A stretch of DNA of 64,000 nt from Nocardioidaceae bacterium (GCA_017744365.1 JAGIBL010000001.1:803416-867415), one strand, 5' to 3'. Shown: positions 16,841 through 28,398, counted from the stretch's first letter. Made by a program: numbers and translations. The notes: generated by a model from the sequence alone, not told the origin.

Positions 16841-17728
16841 TCAGCCCGCGCCGCCCATCCCCGTGAGCAGCACCGACTCCACGTCCGGGTCCGCGAACCG
16901 GAAGCCGGCGTCGAGCAGCGCCTGCGGCACCGCCCGGATCGAGCCGAGCAGCTCGGGGGCGAGCTTGCCGGCGGCCTGCCTGAGCACGATCGCGGGAACC
17001 GGGACCACCGCCGGGCGGCGCAGCAGCCGGGCCAGCTCCTCGGTGAACCGGGCGTTGGTCGGCGGGTCCACGCAGCACAGGTTCACCGGACCGGCGAGGT
17101 CGCCGTGCTCGGCCACGAACCGGGCCGCGGCCACCCAGTCGCGCAGCGAGACCATCGGCATGTACTGCCGGCCGGAGCCGACCCGGCCGCCGAGCCCGGC
17201 CTTGAACAGCAGCAGCAGCTGCTTGAGCGGGGCACTGCCGCGGTCCATCACCGGGACGGTGCGCAGCACGCAGACCCGGGCACCCGCCTCGACGGCGGGC
17301 TGGGTGGCCGCCTGCCAGTCCCGGGTCACGCCGGTGAGGAAGGTGTCGCCCCGGCTGTCGGAGCTCTCGGTGACCGGCTCGTCGCCGTGATCGCCGTACC
17401 AGGCGATGGCGTTGCCGGCCAGGAACGCGGGCTTGCGGTCGCTGGCCGCGATCGCCTCGGCCAGGACCCGGGTCGTGGTCACCCGGCTGGTCCGCAGGTT
17501 GCGCGCCCACCGCCGCGAGTGCGGGTTGCCGACGGTCGGGGAGCCGGCCAGGTTCACCACGACGTCGGCGTCCTCGACGAGGGCCCGGTCCAGGCGCCCG
17601 CCGTACGGGTCCCAGGTGTGCGGGCCCGCGGAGCGCGAGAGTGCCACCACCTCGTGCCCGGCCGCGCGCAGGTCGGAGGTCAGGTGCGAGCCGAGGAAGC
17701 CGGACGCGCCGGCGACGAGGAACTGCAT
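16841..17728 (-). CDS. TIGR01777 family NAD(P)-dependent epimerase
   Basis: A 295-residue short-chain-dehydrogenase-fold protein. The N-terminal [16 protein letters not shown] gives the nucleotide-binding glycine motif. [12 protein letters not shown] and the later [17 protein letters not shown] follow, and the C-terminal DUF1731-like part ends in [20 protein letters not shown], matching the LLxxGFxFxxP tail of the TIGR01777 (YfcH/SulA) family. The substrate is unknown. Its place beside lipB is conserved in actinobacteria, including mycobacteria. The ATG at 17728 was chosen because the glycine motif starts at residue 7; longer in-frame sequence upstream is antisense to the dihydrolipoamide dehydrogenase gene. 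It is divergent from that gene. Confidence 0.93.
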   Translation of the reverse strand: MQFLVAGASGFLGSHLTSDLRAAGHEVVALSRSAGPHTWDPYGGRLDRALVEDADVVVNLAGSPTVGNPHSRRWARNLRTSRVTTTRVLAEAIAASDRKPAFLAGNAIAWYGDHGDEPVTESSDSRGDTFLTGVTRDWQAATQPAVEAGARVCVLRTVPVMDRGSAPLKQLLLLFKAGLGGRVGSGRQYMPMVSLRDWVAAARFVAEHGDLAGPVNLCCVDPPTNARFTEELARLLRRPAVVPVPAIVLRQAAGKLAPELLGSIRAVPQALLDAGFRFADPDVESVLLTGMGGAG

Positions 17729-17776
17729 GTGGCCAGCGTGACACGTCCTGCGTGAGGGGTCCGCGCCGCGCGGCGG

Positions 17777-17782
17777 TAGCCT
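17777..17782 (+). promoter_or_regulatory. -10 box of lpd, leaderless
   Basis: TAGCCT fits TANNNT and ends six bases before the GTG at 17789. No Shine-Dalgarno sequence is visible. Confidence 0.5.
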
Positions 17783-17788
17783 CGACCC

Positions 17789-19186
17789 GTGACCGATTTC
17801 GATGTTGTCGTCCTCGGCGCCGGCCCCGGTGGGTACGTCGCCGCCATCCGCGCCTCGCAGCTGGGTCTGAAGACCGCTGTCATCGAGTCCAAGTACTGGG
17901 GCGGCGTCTGCCTCAACGTGGGCTGCATCCCGTCGAAGGCGCTGCTGAGGAACGCCGAGCTGGCGCACGTGCTCACCCACGAGAAGGACAAGTTCGGCAT
18001 CACCGGCGACGTGTCGATGGACTTCAAGCCCACGCACGCGCGCAGCCGTCAGGTCTCCGAGGGCATCGTCAAGGGTGTCCACTTCCTGATGAAGAAGAAC
18101 AAGATCGAGGAGATCCACGGCTGGGGCACGTTCAGCGGCCCCAACAGCATCGAGGTCCAGCTCAACGACGGCGGCAGCCGGACCGTCACCGCGGCGAACG
18201 TCATCATCGGTGCCGGTGCGACGGTCCGGCTCGTGCCGGGCGTCTCGCTCTCGCCGAACGTGGTCACCTACGAGGAGCAGATCCTCGACGACTCGCTGCC
18301 GTCCTCGATCGTCATCGGCGGCTCGGGCGCGATCGGCGTCGAGTTCGCCTACGTGATGAAGAACTTCGGGGTCGACGTGACCATCGTCGAGTTCCTGGAC
18401 CGGATGGTGCCCACCGAGGACGCCGAGGTCTCCAAGGAGCTGCTGCGGCACTACAAGAAGCTCGGCATCAACGTGCTGCTCTCGACCGCGGTCCAGGGCG
18501 TCGAGGACACCGGCTCGGGCGTGCGCGTGACGGTCGCCCGAGCGGCCGGCGGTGACCCGCAGGTGCTCGAGGCGGACAAGTTCCTGGCGGCCTTCGGGTT
18601 CGCGCCGCGCCTGGACGGCTACGGCCTGGAGAACACCGGGGTGGCCACCACCGACCGCGGCGCCATCGCGATCGACGAGTACGGCCGCACGAACGTGGCC
18701 GGCGTCTACGCGATCGGCGACGTCACCGGCAAGCTGATGCTCGCGCACACCGCCGAGGCCCAGGGCATCGTCGTCGCCGAGACCATCGCCGGCGCGGAGA
18801 CGATGCCGATCGAGTACGACTTCATCCCGCGGGCGACGTACTGCCAGCCGCAGATCGCCTCGTTCGGCTACACCGAGGAGCAGGCCAAGGAGAAGGGGTA
18901 CGACGTCAAGACGGCGAAGTTCCCGTTCTCGGCCAACGGCAAGGCGATGGGCCTGGGCGACGCGGTCGGCTTCGTCAAGATCGTCGCGGACGCGACGTAC
19001 AACGAGATCCTCGGTGCGCACATGATCGGCCCGGACGTCACCGAGCTCCTCCCGGCCCTGACGCTGGCGCAGAAGTGGGACCTGACCGCGGACGAGGTCG
19101 CCCGCAACGTCTTCGCCCACCCGACGCTGTCGGAGGCCGTCAAGGAAGCCGTCGAGGGCATCGCCGGCCACATGATCAACCTCTGA
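17789..19186 (+). CDS. lpd: Dihydrolipoamide dehydrogenase (E3), first copy
   Basis: A 465-residue flavoprotein that reoxidises dihydrolipoamide of 2-oxoacid dehydrogenase complexes and the glycine cleavage system with NAD+. It has FAD motif [17 protein letters not shown], redox-active [16 protein letters not shown] motif [36 protein letters not shown] and the catalytic base [10 protein letters not shown] near the C-terminus, so all catalytic residues are intact. The start is GTG at 17789, supported by the TAGCCT box. A second E3 gene is at 23837. This copy is monocistronic and resembles the mycobacterial LpdC-type enzyme in its [13 protein letters not shown] region. A palindromic repeat block follows at 19189. 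Confidence 0.96.
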   Translation: MTDFDVVVLGAGPGGYVAAIRASQLGLKTAVIESKYWGGVCLNVGCIPSKALLRNAELAHVLTHEKDKFGITGDVSMDFKPTHARSRQVSEGIVKGVHFLMKKNKIEEIHGWGTFSGPNSIEVQLNDGGSRTVTAANVIIGAGATVRLVPGVSLSPNVVTYEEQILDDSLPSSIVIGGSGAIGVEFAYVMKNFGVDVTIVEFLDRMVPTEDAEVSKELLRHYKKLGINVLLSTAVQGVEDTGSGVRVTVARAAGGDPQVLEADKFLAAFGFAPRLDGYGLENTGVATTDRGAIAIDEYGRTNVAGVYAIGDVTGKLMLAHTAEAQGIVVAETIAGAETMPIEYDFIPRATYCQPQIASFGYTEEQAKEKGYDVKTAKFPFSANGKAMGLGDAVGFVKIVADATYNEILGAHMIGPDVTELLPALTLAQKWDLTADEVARNVFAHPTLSEAVKEAVEGIAGHMINL

Positions 19187-19188
19187 GC

Positions 19189-19303
19189 GCTGACCCGGCG
19201 CAAAAGGACGCGTGTCACCGCTGACCTGGCGCAAAGGTGCGAGTACTACTCGCACCTTTGCGCCAGGTCAGCGCAATTACGTGCACCTTTGCGCCGGGTC
19301 AGC
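19189..19303. repeat. Nested inverted repeats, four copies
   Basis: Copy 1 is 19189-19206, copy 2 is 19220-19245, copy 3 is 19247-19272 (inverted) and copy 4 is about 19284-19303 (inverted). Copies 2 and 3 form a perfect 26-base-pair palindrome around one base (19246). Copies 1 and 4 share the variant GCTGACCCGGCGCAAA, whereas 2 and 3 share GCTGACCTGGCGCAAA, so the outer copies pair with each other and the inner copies with each other. It lies between convergent genes and could terminate both. Confidence 0.9.
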
Positions 19304-19305
19304 GA

Positions 19306-21183
19306 TCACACGGTCACCTTCTCGCGGGTCGGTGAGCCGGCGGCCGCAGCCGCCTGGTTGTAGCACCACCCGTAGAACAGCAGCAGGCTCAGCCAGGCCG
19401 CGATCACCAGGGCGTAACCGAGGGCGTACAGCGACGCCGGCACGTCGTCCTTGGTCTCGCGCTGCAGGAACTTCCGCTCCAGCACCGGCCGCACGGTGTC
19501 GCCGTCGTGCACGAGCACCTGGCGTCCCTGCGCGCCCTTGATCGCCGGGTCGTCCGGGGCGTACAGCGGCACCGCGAGCATCGTCGAGGGCGCCAGGTGC
19601 AGCCGCAGCATCGTCTTCCAGTTGCCGTACAGCGGGACGGCCTGCGCGGTCCGGTACTGACCCGGGGCGCCGGTCTCCTCCAGCTTCACCCGCATGATCC
19701 CGGGAGCGTCCTGCTCGGGGTCGCGCGGGATGCCGGCGTCGCTCGTGGCCTGCCCGCGGCCCTGCCAGGACAGCGAGTAGAACCAGATCGCGTCGTCGGC
19801 CGCGTCCGCCGGGTCCAGGGTCACCGTGACGTGCGCGAGACACCGCGTCTCGCCGTCGCAGGCCTTGTCGAGCGCAACGCCCGCGGAGATGTCGTCACCA
19901 CCAGCGCGCGGCGGCGCGAACACCGCCATCAGCACGACGAAGACACCGACGCCGGCCAGCCCGAGCCAGCGCTGTCGCGGGACCGCGGCGGGGACCGGCG
20001 GGTTCGGGTCGGCGACGTCCTCCAGGCGCGCGACGTGCCAGGTGGCGAGCAGGCCGCCACCGATCGCCGCCAGGGTCCCGGCGCTGAGCATGAGCGGGAG
20101 CGCCGAGGCGGGCAGCGGCTGGGGCAGCGGCATGAAGACCTTCGACCACAGCCACTCGCCGTACAGGCCGAGGGAGCCGAGCAGCGCGCCGGACAGCACC
20201 GCGAACGGCACCCGGCGCCGCTGCGGCGGCACCAGCAGCGCGACCAGCTCGACCAGCACCGCGGAGGGGAGCATCAGCAGGAATCGCGCGGTCAGCACCC
20301 CGGGCAGCGGCAGGATCGTCAGGTAGAGGAACGCGTGGATCACCAGGTACGACGCGCCCGCGAGCAGCGCGCCACCGGGGCCGAACCAGAGCCGTACGGC
20401 GACGAAGACCCACGTCGCGACGAAGCCCATGATGACGAACTGGGTGACCGCCGGGAACTGCGGGACGCCCAGGTCGAACTCCATCAGGAACGCCACCGGG
20501 ATCACGCACGCGCTCAGCGCGGCGGCGCCGAGCAGCCGGCCGGGCAGGCCCTGCATGGCGCGCGCGCCGACCTGGGCGGCCTCGGCCAGCAGCAGCGGCA
20601 CGCCGAGGATGCAGGTGACCGCGCCGCCGATCATCATCACGTGCGTCGGGCCCCACTCGGTGACGTCCTGGCCGAAGATCCGGTGCCAGAAGTCGTCGGC
20701 CGGGAAGCCGACCAGCGCGATCGCGCCGGCGGCGGTGACGACCAGCGCGCCCATCGGCACCCGCCAACTCGGCGCCAGCCTGACCGTACGACGGGGGAGC
20801 GGGTCGCGGGCCAGGCCGATGCCGAGGATGCCCGCGTGCGTGAAGCCGAGGATGCCCAGGAAGATCGGGTAGTGCGACGGGTTCGCCAGCGGGCCGGGGT
20901 CGCGCCCGTTCTGCATGTGGATCGGGACGTCCCACCAGACCCCGAAGCCGGCCAGCAGGATCGAGCCGACCAGCAGGCCCGAGGGCAGCGCCACCCAGCG
21001 CGGCAGCCCGCTCCACGAGGCACACCAGTCCGCGAACCGGCTCACGAAGGTCGGCTTGTCCAGTCGCTCGCGCAGCACCACCCAGCCGACGAAACCGATC
21101 ACGACTCCGGCGATGGCGCCGGCGTAGAGGATCTCGTGGAAGGCGGCGCCACCGGCCGGCGGCGGCGTCTCGAGCAGAGTCAT
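19306..21183 (-). CDS. Large polytopic membrane protein with a C-terminal exported domain
   Basis: A 625-residue protein with about 13 membrane helices. Helix-associated histidines stand out: GILGFTHAGILGIGLA, DDFWHRIFGQDVTEWGPTHV and YLVIHAFLYLTILPLP. Such buried histidines often bind metal or haem. After about residue 435 a soluble exported domain of 150 residues follows (LDKACDGETRCLAHVTVTLD has a probable disulfide pair; GAPGQYRTAQAVPLYGNWKT resembles the beta-sandwich of FixH/YtkA-like proteins), then one final helix. I do not recognise a named family. The ATG at 21183 is preceded by a palindromic operator at 21197-21217, so it is probably regulated on its own. Confidence 0.75.
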   Translation of the reverse strand: MTLLETPPPAGGAAFHEILYAGAIAGVVIGFVGWVVLRERLDKPTFVSRFADWCASWSGLPRWVALPSGLLVGSILLAGFGVWWDVPIHMQNGRDPGPLANPSHYPIFLGILGFTHAGILGIGLARDPLPRRTVRLAPSWRVPMGALVVTAAGAIALVGFPADDFWHRIFGQDVTEWGPTHVMMIGGAVTCILGVPLLLAEAAQVGARAMQGLPGRLLGAAALSACVIPVAFLMEFDLGVPQFPAVTQFVIMGFVATWVFVAVRLWFGPGGALLAGASYLVIHAFLYLTILPLPGVLTARFLLMLPSAVLVELVALLVPPQRRRVPFAVLSGALLGSLGLYGEWLWSKVFMPLPQPLPASALPLMLSAGTLAAIGGGLLATWHVARLEDVADPNPPVPAAVPRQRWLGLAGVGVFVVLMAVFAPPRAGGDDISAGVALDKACDGETRCLAHVTVTLDPADAADDAIWFYSLSWQGRGQATSDAGIPRDPEQDAPGIMRVKLEETGAPGQYRTAQAVPLYGNWKTMLRLHLAPSTMLAVPLYAPDDPAIKGAQGRQVLVHDGDTVRPVLERKFLQRETKDDVPASLYALGYALVIAAWLSLLLFYGWCYNQAAAAAGSPTREKVTV

Positions 21184-21196
21184 GGCGTCCCCGTTA

Positions 21197-21217
21197 TCTG
21201 TGACTTTGTGTCACAGA
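21197..21217. promoter_or_regulatory. Palindromic operator before the polytopic membrane protein gene
   Basis: TCTGTGAC and GTCACAGA form perfect 8-base arms around TTTGT. The site is 14-34 bases upstream of the ATG at 21183, in the leader or core promoter. TGTGA/TCACA half-sites recall CRP/GlxR operators, but the spacing is one base longer than their consensus, so the regulator is uncertain. Confidence 0.6.
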
Positions 21218-21244
21218 CAAGGTCCCGCGCGCGGCCCTAGGGGG

Positions 21245-22009
21245 TCAAGAGCGTGTGACGGTTCGCACCAGCGCGGCGGCGACCCCCTCGGGATCGCGGT
21301 ACTGCGGCACGTGGTCCGCGTCGAGCCGGACCAGCTCGGCGCCGGGGATCCTCGCGGCCAGGTCGACCGAGGCCTGCAGCGAGTCGGCCGGGTCCAGCGC
21401 ACCGGCGACCACCGTGGTCGGCGCGGTGATCGCCGCGACCTTCGACCACTGCTCCGGGTTCTCCTGCTCGAGCGGGCCGGCCGGGGAGAAGTCCAGCTCG
21501 GTGGCCTTGAGCACCTGCTCGCTCAGGTAGTCGTCGGTGCCGGCGGCGAACCACATCCCCTCCTGGATCTTCGCCAGCGCCGGCACGTCCCCGGCCTCCT
21601 TGGCCGCCGTCCAGGCGGCCACCAGCTCGGGGTAGTCGTCCTCGGGCCACGGGTAGCCGCCGATGCCCGGGCACAGCAGCGTCAGCGAGGCCACCCGGTC
21701 CGGCTCGGTGACGGCGAGCGCGAGCGCGGTCTCCCCGCCCATGCTGTTGCCGACCAGGTGCGCCCGCTCCAGGCCGAGGTGGTCGAGCACGGCAACCAGG
21801 TCGCGCAGCGCCGTGTACTCCTCGGTGGCCGGCGCGGACCGGCCGAAGCCGCGCCGGTCGAACCGGATCACCCGGTAGTCGTCCAGCAGCGGCAGCAGTC
21901 GGTCCCAGATCGTCGAGTCGGCGATCCCGGGGTGGAGCAGCACCAGCGGGACGTCGCCGGTGCTCGTGTCGTCGTACCAGACGAGATCCGCCCCGGCGAC
22001 CAGCTCCAC
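21245..22009 (-). CDS. Alpha/beta hydrolase
   Basis: A 254-residue alpha/beta-hydrolase fold protein. The oxyanion region is PLVLLHPGIADSTIW, the nucleophile elbow is VGNSMGGETA (serine at about residue 92), the acid is in VAGALDPADS and the histidine in DADHVPQYRDPE, so the catalytic triad is complete. The start is GTG at 22009, one base after the stop of the acyltransferase gene, so it is the third gene of the lpd-E2-hydrolase operon. The substrate is unknown; a thioesterase or esterase role related to acyl groups is only a guess from position. Confidence 0.9.
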   Translation of the reverse strand: MELVAGADLVWYDDTSTGDVPLVLLHPGIADSTIWDRLLPLLDDYRVIRFDRRGFGRSAPATEEYTALRDLVAVLDHLGLERAHLVGNSMGGETALALAVTEPDRVASLTLLCPGIGGYPWPEDDYPELVAAWTAAKEAGDVPALAKIQEGMWFAAGTDDYLSEQVLKATELDFSPAGPLEQENPEQWSKVAAITAPTTVVAGALDPADSLQASVDLAARIPGAELVRLDADHVPQYRDPEGVAAALVRTVTRS

Positions 22010-22010
22010 G

Positions 22011-23822
<1,812 letters not shown>

Positions 23823-23836
23823 GGGCTTCCTTCGGT

Positions 23837-25216
23837 TCAGGAGTGGGCGTGGAGGGGCTTGCCGGCGAGCGCCAGATGGGCCTCGCCGAGGGCTTCGTTC
23901 TGGGTCGGGTGGGCGTGCACGAGCGGAGCCACGTCGTCGGGGAACGCCTCCCAGTTGAAGATCAGCTGGGCCTCGCCGATCAGCTCGCCGACGCGGGCAC
24001 CGACCAGGTGGACGCCGATGACCGGCCCGTCCTGGCGGCGGACCAGCTTGACGCTGCCCGAGGTCTTGAGGATCTGGCTCTTGCCGTTGCCGCCGAGGTC
24101 GTAGGTCAGCGTCTCGACCGCGTCGCCGTGCGCGGCGCGCGCCTGCTCCTCGGTCAGCCCGACGGAGGCGAGCTCGGGGTTGCTGTAGGTGACCCTCGGG
24201 ATACCGGCGTCGCGGACCGGGGCCGGGTTCAGCCCGGCGATCTCCTCGGCCACGAAGATGCCGTGCGCGAAGCCGCGGTGGGCCAGCTGCAGGCCGGGCA
24301 CGATGTCACCGACGGCGAAGACGCCGGGCACGCTGGTGCGCAGCCGCTCGTCGGTCGGCACGAACCCGCGGTCCACGGTGACCCCGGCCTCCTCGAAGCC
24401 GAGTCCCTCGGTGCGCGGGCCACGGCCGACCGCGACCAGGAGCACCTCGGCCTCGACCGGCTCGGCACCCTCGACATGGACGACCACGCCGCGCTCGGTG
24501 TGCTCGACCTTCTGGAACGGCGCCCCGGTCAGCGCCTTGATCTTCCGCTTCCGGAACGCGCGCTCGAGCTGCTTGGAGGAGTCGGCGTCCTCGGCGGCCA
24601 TCAGCCGCGGCAGCGCCTCGACGATGGTGACCTGGGTGCCGAACGAGCTCCACACGCTGGCGAACTCGCAGCCGATCACGCCGCCGCCCAGGACCACCGC
24701 GGTGGCCGGGACCCGGTCCAGGGTCAGGGCCTGGTCGGAGGTGATGACCCGCTCGCCGTCGATCTCGAGGCCGGGCAGGGTGCGTGCGTAGGAGCCGGTG
24801 GCCAGCACGACGTGCTTGCCGGTCAGGGTCCGGTCGCCGACCGCGACGGTGGTCGGCGAGGTGAGCCGGCCGCTGCCCTCGACCACGGTGATGCCGCGGC
24901 CGTTGATGAGACCGGTCAGCCCCTTGAACAGGCGCTGGACGACACCGTCCTTGTAGGCGTTGACCCCGGCCATGTCGATGCCGTCGAGGGTGGCCTTCAC
25001 GCCGAACTGCTCGGACTCGCGCGCCGCGTCGGCGACCTCGGCCGCGTGCAGCAGCGCCTTGGTGGGGATGCAGCCGACGTGCAGGCAGGTGCCGCCGACC
25101 TTGTCCTTCTCCACGAGAGCGACGCTCAGGCCCAGCTGGGCCGCACGCAGCGCACAGGCGTAGCCGCCCGATCCTGCACCCAAGATCACCACGTCGAAGT
25201 GGTCGGCGTCCGCCAC
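23837..25216 (-). CDS. lpdA: Dihydrolipoamide dehydrogenase (E3), second copy
   Basis: A 459-residue E3 with FAD motif [17 protein letters not shown], redox pair [16 protein letters not shown] motif [36 protein letters not shown] and catalytic base [14 protein letters not shown], all intact. It differs clearly in sequence from the copy at 17789, so the two are paralogues, not a recent duplication. The GTG at 25216 is chosen because GGAGGG precedes it by five bases and the FAD motif begins at residue 9; sequence further upstream in frame is not protein-like. It is the first gene of an operon with the E2, suggesting this copy is the dedicated E3 of the complex. Confidence 0.95.
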   Translation of the reverse strand: MADADHFDVVILGAGSGGYACALRAAQLGLSVALVEKDKVGGTCLHVGCIPTKALLHAAEVADAARESEQFGVKATLDGIDMAGVNAYKDGVVQRLFKGLTGLINGRGITVVEGSGRLTSPTTVAVGDRTLTGKHVVLATGSYARTLPGLEIDGERVITSDQALTLDRVPATAVVLGGGVIGCEFASVWSSFGTQVTIVEALPRLMAAEDADSSKQLERAFRKRKIKALTGAPFQKVEHTERGVVVHVEGAEPVEAEVLLVAVGRGPRTEGLGFEEAGVTVDRGFVPTDERLRTSVPGVFAVGDIVPGLQLAHRGFAHGIFVAEEIAGLNPAPVRDAGIPRVTYSNPELASVGLTEEQARAAHGDAVETLTYDLGGNGKSQILKTSGSVKLVRRQDGPVIGVHLVGARVGELIGEAQLIFNWEAFPDDVAPLVHAHPTQNEALGEAHLALAGKPLHAHS

Positions 25217-25361
25217 GTTCCCTCCGCTCGCTGTCGAAGCCCTGCGCCGCTGTCCGGCCCATCTTTGCACTTCCCCGCGAGGAGTCCACGTCAGGGCCGA
25301 CACAAGACTTCCCGCCGGAACTTGTGCGCGTCCCCACCCCGGATGCCGCAGAATGGCGCGC

Positions 25362-25754
25362 ATGGGTTTGCTTGACCGGTTCCGCCGTCGTGGTGGCCTC
25401 AGCCGTGGCGGTCCGACCGGGTCCACCGTCCGTGGCTCCGACTCCGAGGACGCGCGGCACCTGCGCGACTGGGTCGCCAGCCGCCGCGGGGTCGAGGGCT
25501 TCGTGGAGCCTCGTACGACGGTCACCGAGGTGACCCTGCTGCTGGTCGCCCACGACGGCGAGTGGACCCGGCGACGGGTGCCTTCGGTGCAGTGGGCGCA
25601 CGAGTTCGCGAACAAGCTCGGGATCCCGTCGTACGACGCCGCGGTGGTCGGCATCCCGCAGCGGATGCGCGACTGGAACCGGCAGCAGAAGCAGGCCCAG
25701 AACCCGAACCGGTCCCCGAACCCGTTCAGCAGCCCACCGCCCTCGCAGGCCTAG
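25362..25754 (+). CDS. Conserved small hypothetical protein
   Basis: A 130-residue protein. The basic N-terminus GLLDRFRRRGGLSRGG and the low-complexity C-terminus (QQKQAQNPNRSPNPFSSPPP) flank a compact domain with TEVTLLLVAHDGEWTRRRVP and KLGIPSYDAAVVGIPQRMRD. The core is soluble and looks globular. I recall similar proteins next to the E2/aminopeptidase genes of other actinobacteria but know no function. ATG at 25362 is preferred over 25353 because CAGAAT lies seven bases upstream. Its TAG stop overlaps the stop of pepA on the other strand within the palindrome CTAG. Confidence 0.75.
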   Translation: MGLLDRFRRRGGLSRGGPTGSTVRGSDSEDARHLRDWVASRRGVEGFVEPRTTVTEVTLLLVAHDGEWTRRRVPSVQWAHEFANKLGIPSYDAAVVGIPQRMRDWNRQQKQAQNPNRSPNPFSSPPPSQA

Positions 25755-27238
25755 CCGGCCAGCGACTCGACGTACTCGACCAGGGTCGCGGTCGCGAACC
25801 CGGTGCCCCCGCTGGGCACGTGCCCCCACGGACCGCCGGTGTTGTACGACGGGCCGGCGATGTCGAGGTGGGCCCAGGGGAGGCCCTCGACGAAGACCTC
25901 CAGGAACGCCGCCGCGAAGAGCGAGGACCCCCAGCGCACCCAGTTGTGCTGGAGCAGGTCGGCCACCTTCGACTCGGTGCGCACCGAGTCGCGCTGCTCC
26001 TCGGGGATCGGCAGCCGCCAGAACAGCTCGCCGGTCCGGGTGGCGCAGGCCTCGATCGCGGCCACGGTCTCGTCGTCACCGAACAGCGCCGCGATCCGGT
26101 CCCCGAGCGCGACCACGGCCGGTCCGGTCAGGGTGGAGACCTCGACGATCGAGTCCGGCCGGTCCTGCGCGGCCATGGTCAGCGCGTCGGCCAGGATGAG
26201 CCGGCCCTCGGCGTCGGTGTTGAGCACCTCCACGGTCTTGCCGGACAGCGTGGTGAGCACGTCGCCGGGCCGCATCGCCGAGCCCGAGATCATGTTCTCG
26301 GCCAGCGGCAGGTAGCCGGTCACGGTCACCGGCACCTTCGCGGCGGCGACCGCCTTCATCGCGGCCACGACCGCGGCCGCGCCGGCCATGTCCGACTTCA
26401 TGTGGCTCATCGAGCCGCCAGGCTTGATGGTCAGGCCGCCGGAGTCGTAGGTGATGCCCTTGCCGACCAGCGCGACCGACGTACCGGCGTCGGCGGGGGC
26501 GTAGCGGAGCCGGACCAGGCAGGGCGGCGCTGCCGAGCCGAGGCCCACCCCGAGGATGCCGCCGCAGCCGAGCCGGGCCAGCTCGTCGGCGTCGAGCACC
26601 TCGGCCTCGATCCCGGTGCCCTTGACGGCGGCCACGATCTGCTCGGCGAAGACCTCCGGCACCAGCACGTTGCCCGGGGTGTTGACCCAGTCGCGCGCCT
26701 CGTCGGCGACCTCGACGAGCAGCTGCGCGCGCCGCACGGCGTCGACCACGTCGGCGCGCCGGGCTGCCTCGCTGAGCACCACGACGTCGGCCAGCCTGCT
26801 GCTCGCCGGTGGGGTGCGCAGGGCGTCGTACCGGTAGAGACCGGTGCCGAAGCCCTCCACCACGGCGCGGGCCGCGTCGGCCTCCTCGGCCGGCAGCGCC
26901 AGCGCCACCGAGGCGGCGTTGCCGAGGTTGCGGGCCGCGATGCCCGCTGCCCGCCGAACCTTCTCCGCGGTCAGGTCGTCGCCGGGACCGAGCCCGACGG
27001 CGAGCACCCGCCCGGCGTTGACCTGGTCCCCGCCGGGGAACTGCGCCACCTCGCCGAAGGAGCCACGGAACCCGAGCGAGGCCAGCATCGGAGCGAACCG
27101 CCGGCCGTAGGCGTCCGCCACCGACCGGGAGGCGGGCACCGGCACCAGGGCCTTGCCCTTGCCGGTGGTGATGCCCACGACCACCACGTCGGTGCGGACC
27201 TTCTCGGCGGCCGCGCGGCGCAGCGTGTAGGTCGTCAC
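25751..27238 (-). CDS. pepA: Leucyl aminopeptidase (M17 family)
   Basis: A 495-residue cytosolic aminopeptidase needing two metal ions and forming hexamers. The N-terminal regulatory domain is followed by the catalytic domain with VALVGKGITYDSGGLTIKPG (metal-binding lysine and aspartate), MKSDMAGAAAVVAAM and the family signature NTDAEGRLILADAL. The C-terminus has WAHLDIAGPSYNTGGPWGHV and GGTGFATATL. The GTG at 27238 is chosen to give the usual length (VTTYTLRRA start); an ATG at 27283 would overlap the divergent gcvT start codon and leave no promoter. The stop overlaps that of the convergent gene. The mycobacterial orthologue is called pepB. Confidence 0.95.
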   Translation of the reverse strand: MTTYTLRRAAAEKVRTDVVVVGITTGKGKALVPVPASRSVADAYGRRFAPMLASLGFRGSFGEVAQFPGGDQVNAGRVLAVGLGPGDDLTAEKVRRAAGIAARNLGNAASVALALPAEEADAARAVVEGFGTGLYRYDALRTPPASSRLADVVVLSEAARRADVVDAVRRAQLLVEVADEARDWVNTPGNVLVPEVFAEQIVAAVKGTGIEAEVLDADELARLGCGGILGVGLGSAAPPCLVRLRYAPADAGTSVALVGKGITYDSGGLTIKPGGSMSHMKSDMAGAAAVVAAMKAVAAAKVPVTVTGYLPLAENMISGSAMRPGDVLTTLSGKTVEVLNTDAEGRLILADALTMAAQDRPDSIVEVSTLTGPAVVALGDRIAALFGDDETVAAIEACATRTGELFWRLPIPEEQRDSVRTESKVADLLQHNWVRWGSSLFAAAFLEVFVEGLPWAHLDIAGPSYNTGGPWGHVPSGGTGFATATLVEYVESLAG

Positions 27239-27269
27239 GGGCTCGATGTTAGAGCCAGACGGGCTGCGG

Positions 27270-27275
27270 TAGTTT
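27270..27275 (+). promoter_or_regulatory. -10 box of gcvT, leaderless
   Basis: TAGTTT fits TANNNT and ends six bases before the ATG at 27282. It leaves no room for a leader, which argues against a glycine riboswitch at this gene. Confidence 0.5.
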
Positions 27276-27281
27276 GCGGCC

Positions 27282-28397
27282 ATGTCGTCGTCGTCCAGCC
27301 CTGCGCTGAAGCACTCCCCGCTCCACGACCGCCATGTCGCCCTCGGCGCCAAGTTCTCCGAGTTCGGCGGCTGGGAGATGCCGCTGGAGTACGACGGCGT
27401 GGTCAAGGAGCACACCGCCGTGCGCACCAGCGTCGGCATCTTCGACGTCAGCCACCTCGGCAAGCTGGTGGTCCGCGGCGACGGGGCGCTGGAGTTCGTG
27501 AACGCCTGCCTCACCAACGACCTGGGCCGGATCGAGAAGGGCAAGGCGCAGTACACGCTGTGCTGCGACGAGGAGACCGGCGGCGTCGTGGACGACCTGA
27601 TCGTCTACCTCAAGGACGACGACCACCTGCTGCTGGTCCCCAACGCCGCCAACACCGCCGAGGTCGCCCGCCGGCTGCGTGCCGCCGCGCCCGTGGGCAT
27701 CGAGATCGCCGACCACCACGAGACGCACGCCGTGCTCGCCGTCCAGGGCACCAAGTCCGACGAGGTGCTCGCGGCCGCGGGCTTCCCGGTCGGGCACGAG
27801 TACATGAGCTTCGTGGAGACCCCGTTCGAGGGCGAGGACGTGGTGGTCTGCCGGACCGGCTACACCGGCGAGCGCGGCTACGAGCTGATCGCGCCGTACG
27901 GCGTGGCGGTGGCGCTCTGGGACGCGCTGATGAAGGCCGGGGAGGCGTACGACATCCAGCCGGCCGGCCTGGGGGCGCGCGACACGCTGCGCACCGAGAT
28001 GGGCTACCCGCTGCACGGCCAGGACATCAGCCTGGCGATCACGCCGGTGCAGGCCCGGCTCGGCTGGGCGATCGGCTGGAAGAAGGACGCGTTCTGGGGC
28101 AAGGAGGCGCTGCAGGCCGAGAAGGAGAACGGCCCGATCGTGCTGCTGCGCGGCCTGGTCGCCTCCGGCCGTGGCATCGCCCGCCCGCACATGAGCGTGC
28201 TGCTCGCCCCGGACCTGCCGGTCGGCGAGATCACGTCGGGCACCTTCTCGCCGACCCTGAAGAAGGGCGTCGCGCTGGCCCTCGTCAACGCCCAGGTGGC
28301 CGAGGGGGCCGAGGTGACCGTGGACGTACGCGGCCGCGCCGAGGTCTTCACCGTGACCAAGCCGCCGTTCGTCGAGCCCGGTGTCAGGGAGGCCTGA
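27282..28397 (+). CDS. gcvT: Aminomethyltransferase, T protein of the glycine cleavage system
   Basis: A 371-residue tetrahydrofolate-dependent enzyme that releases ammonia from the aminomethyl group held on lipoyl-GcvH. Characteristic segments are [55 protein letters not shown] and [20 protein letters not shown] (the catalytic aspartate region), ending in the beta-barrel domain with [14 protein letters not shown]. The gcvH and gcvP genes are not in the window. The next gene begins one base after the stop codon, so they form a two-gene unit. The link to the neighbourhood is lipoate: LipA/LipB make the cofactor and E3 reoxidises it. Confidence 0.96.
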   Translation: MSSSSSPALKHSPLHDRHVALGAKFSEFGGWEMPLEYDGVVKEHTAVRTSVGIFDVSHLGKLVVRGDGALEFVNACLTNDLGRIEKGKAQYTLCCDEETGGVVDDLIVYLKDDDHLLLVPNAANTAEVARRLRAAAPVGIEIADHHETHAVLAVQGTKSDEVLAAAGFPVGHEYMSFVETPFEGEDVVVCRTGYTGERGYELIAPYGVAVALWDALMKAGEAYDIQPAGLGARDTLRTEMGYPLHGQDISLAITPVQARLGWAIGWKKDAFWGKEALQAEKENGPIVLLRGLVASGRGIARPHMSVLLAPDLPVGEITSGTFSPTLKKGVALALVNAQVAEGAEVTVDVRGRAEVFTVTKPPFVEPGVREA

Positions 28398-28398
28398 G

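Noticed and set aside
19189-19303. Attachment site of an integrated element
   Set aside because: No integrase, tRNA or phage gene is near, and the neighbouring genes are in conserved actinobacterial order.
27240-27281. Glycine riboswitch before gcvT
   Set aside because: The -10 box is six bases from the ATG, so there is no leader, and no tandem aptamer-like structure is present.
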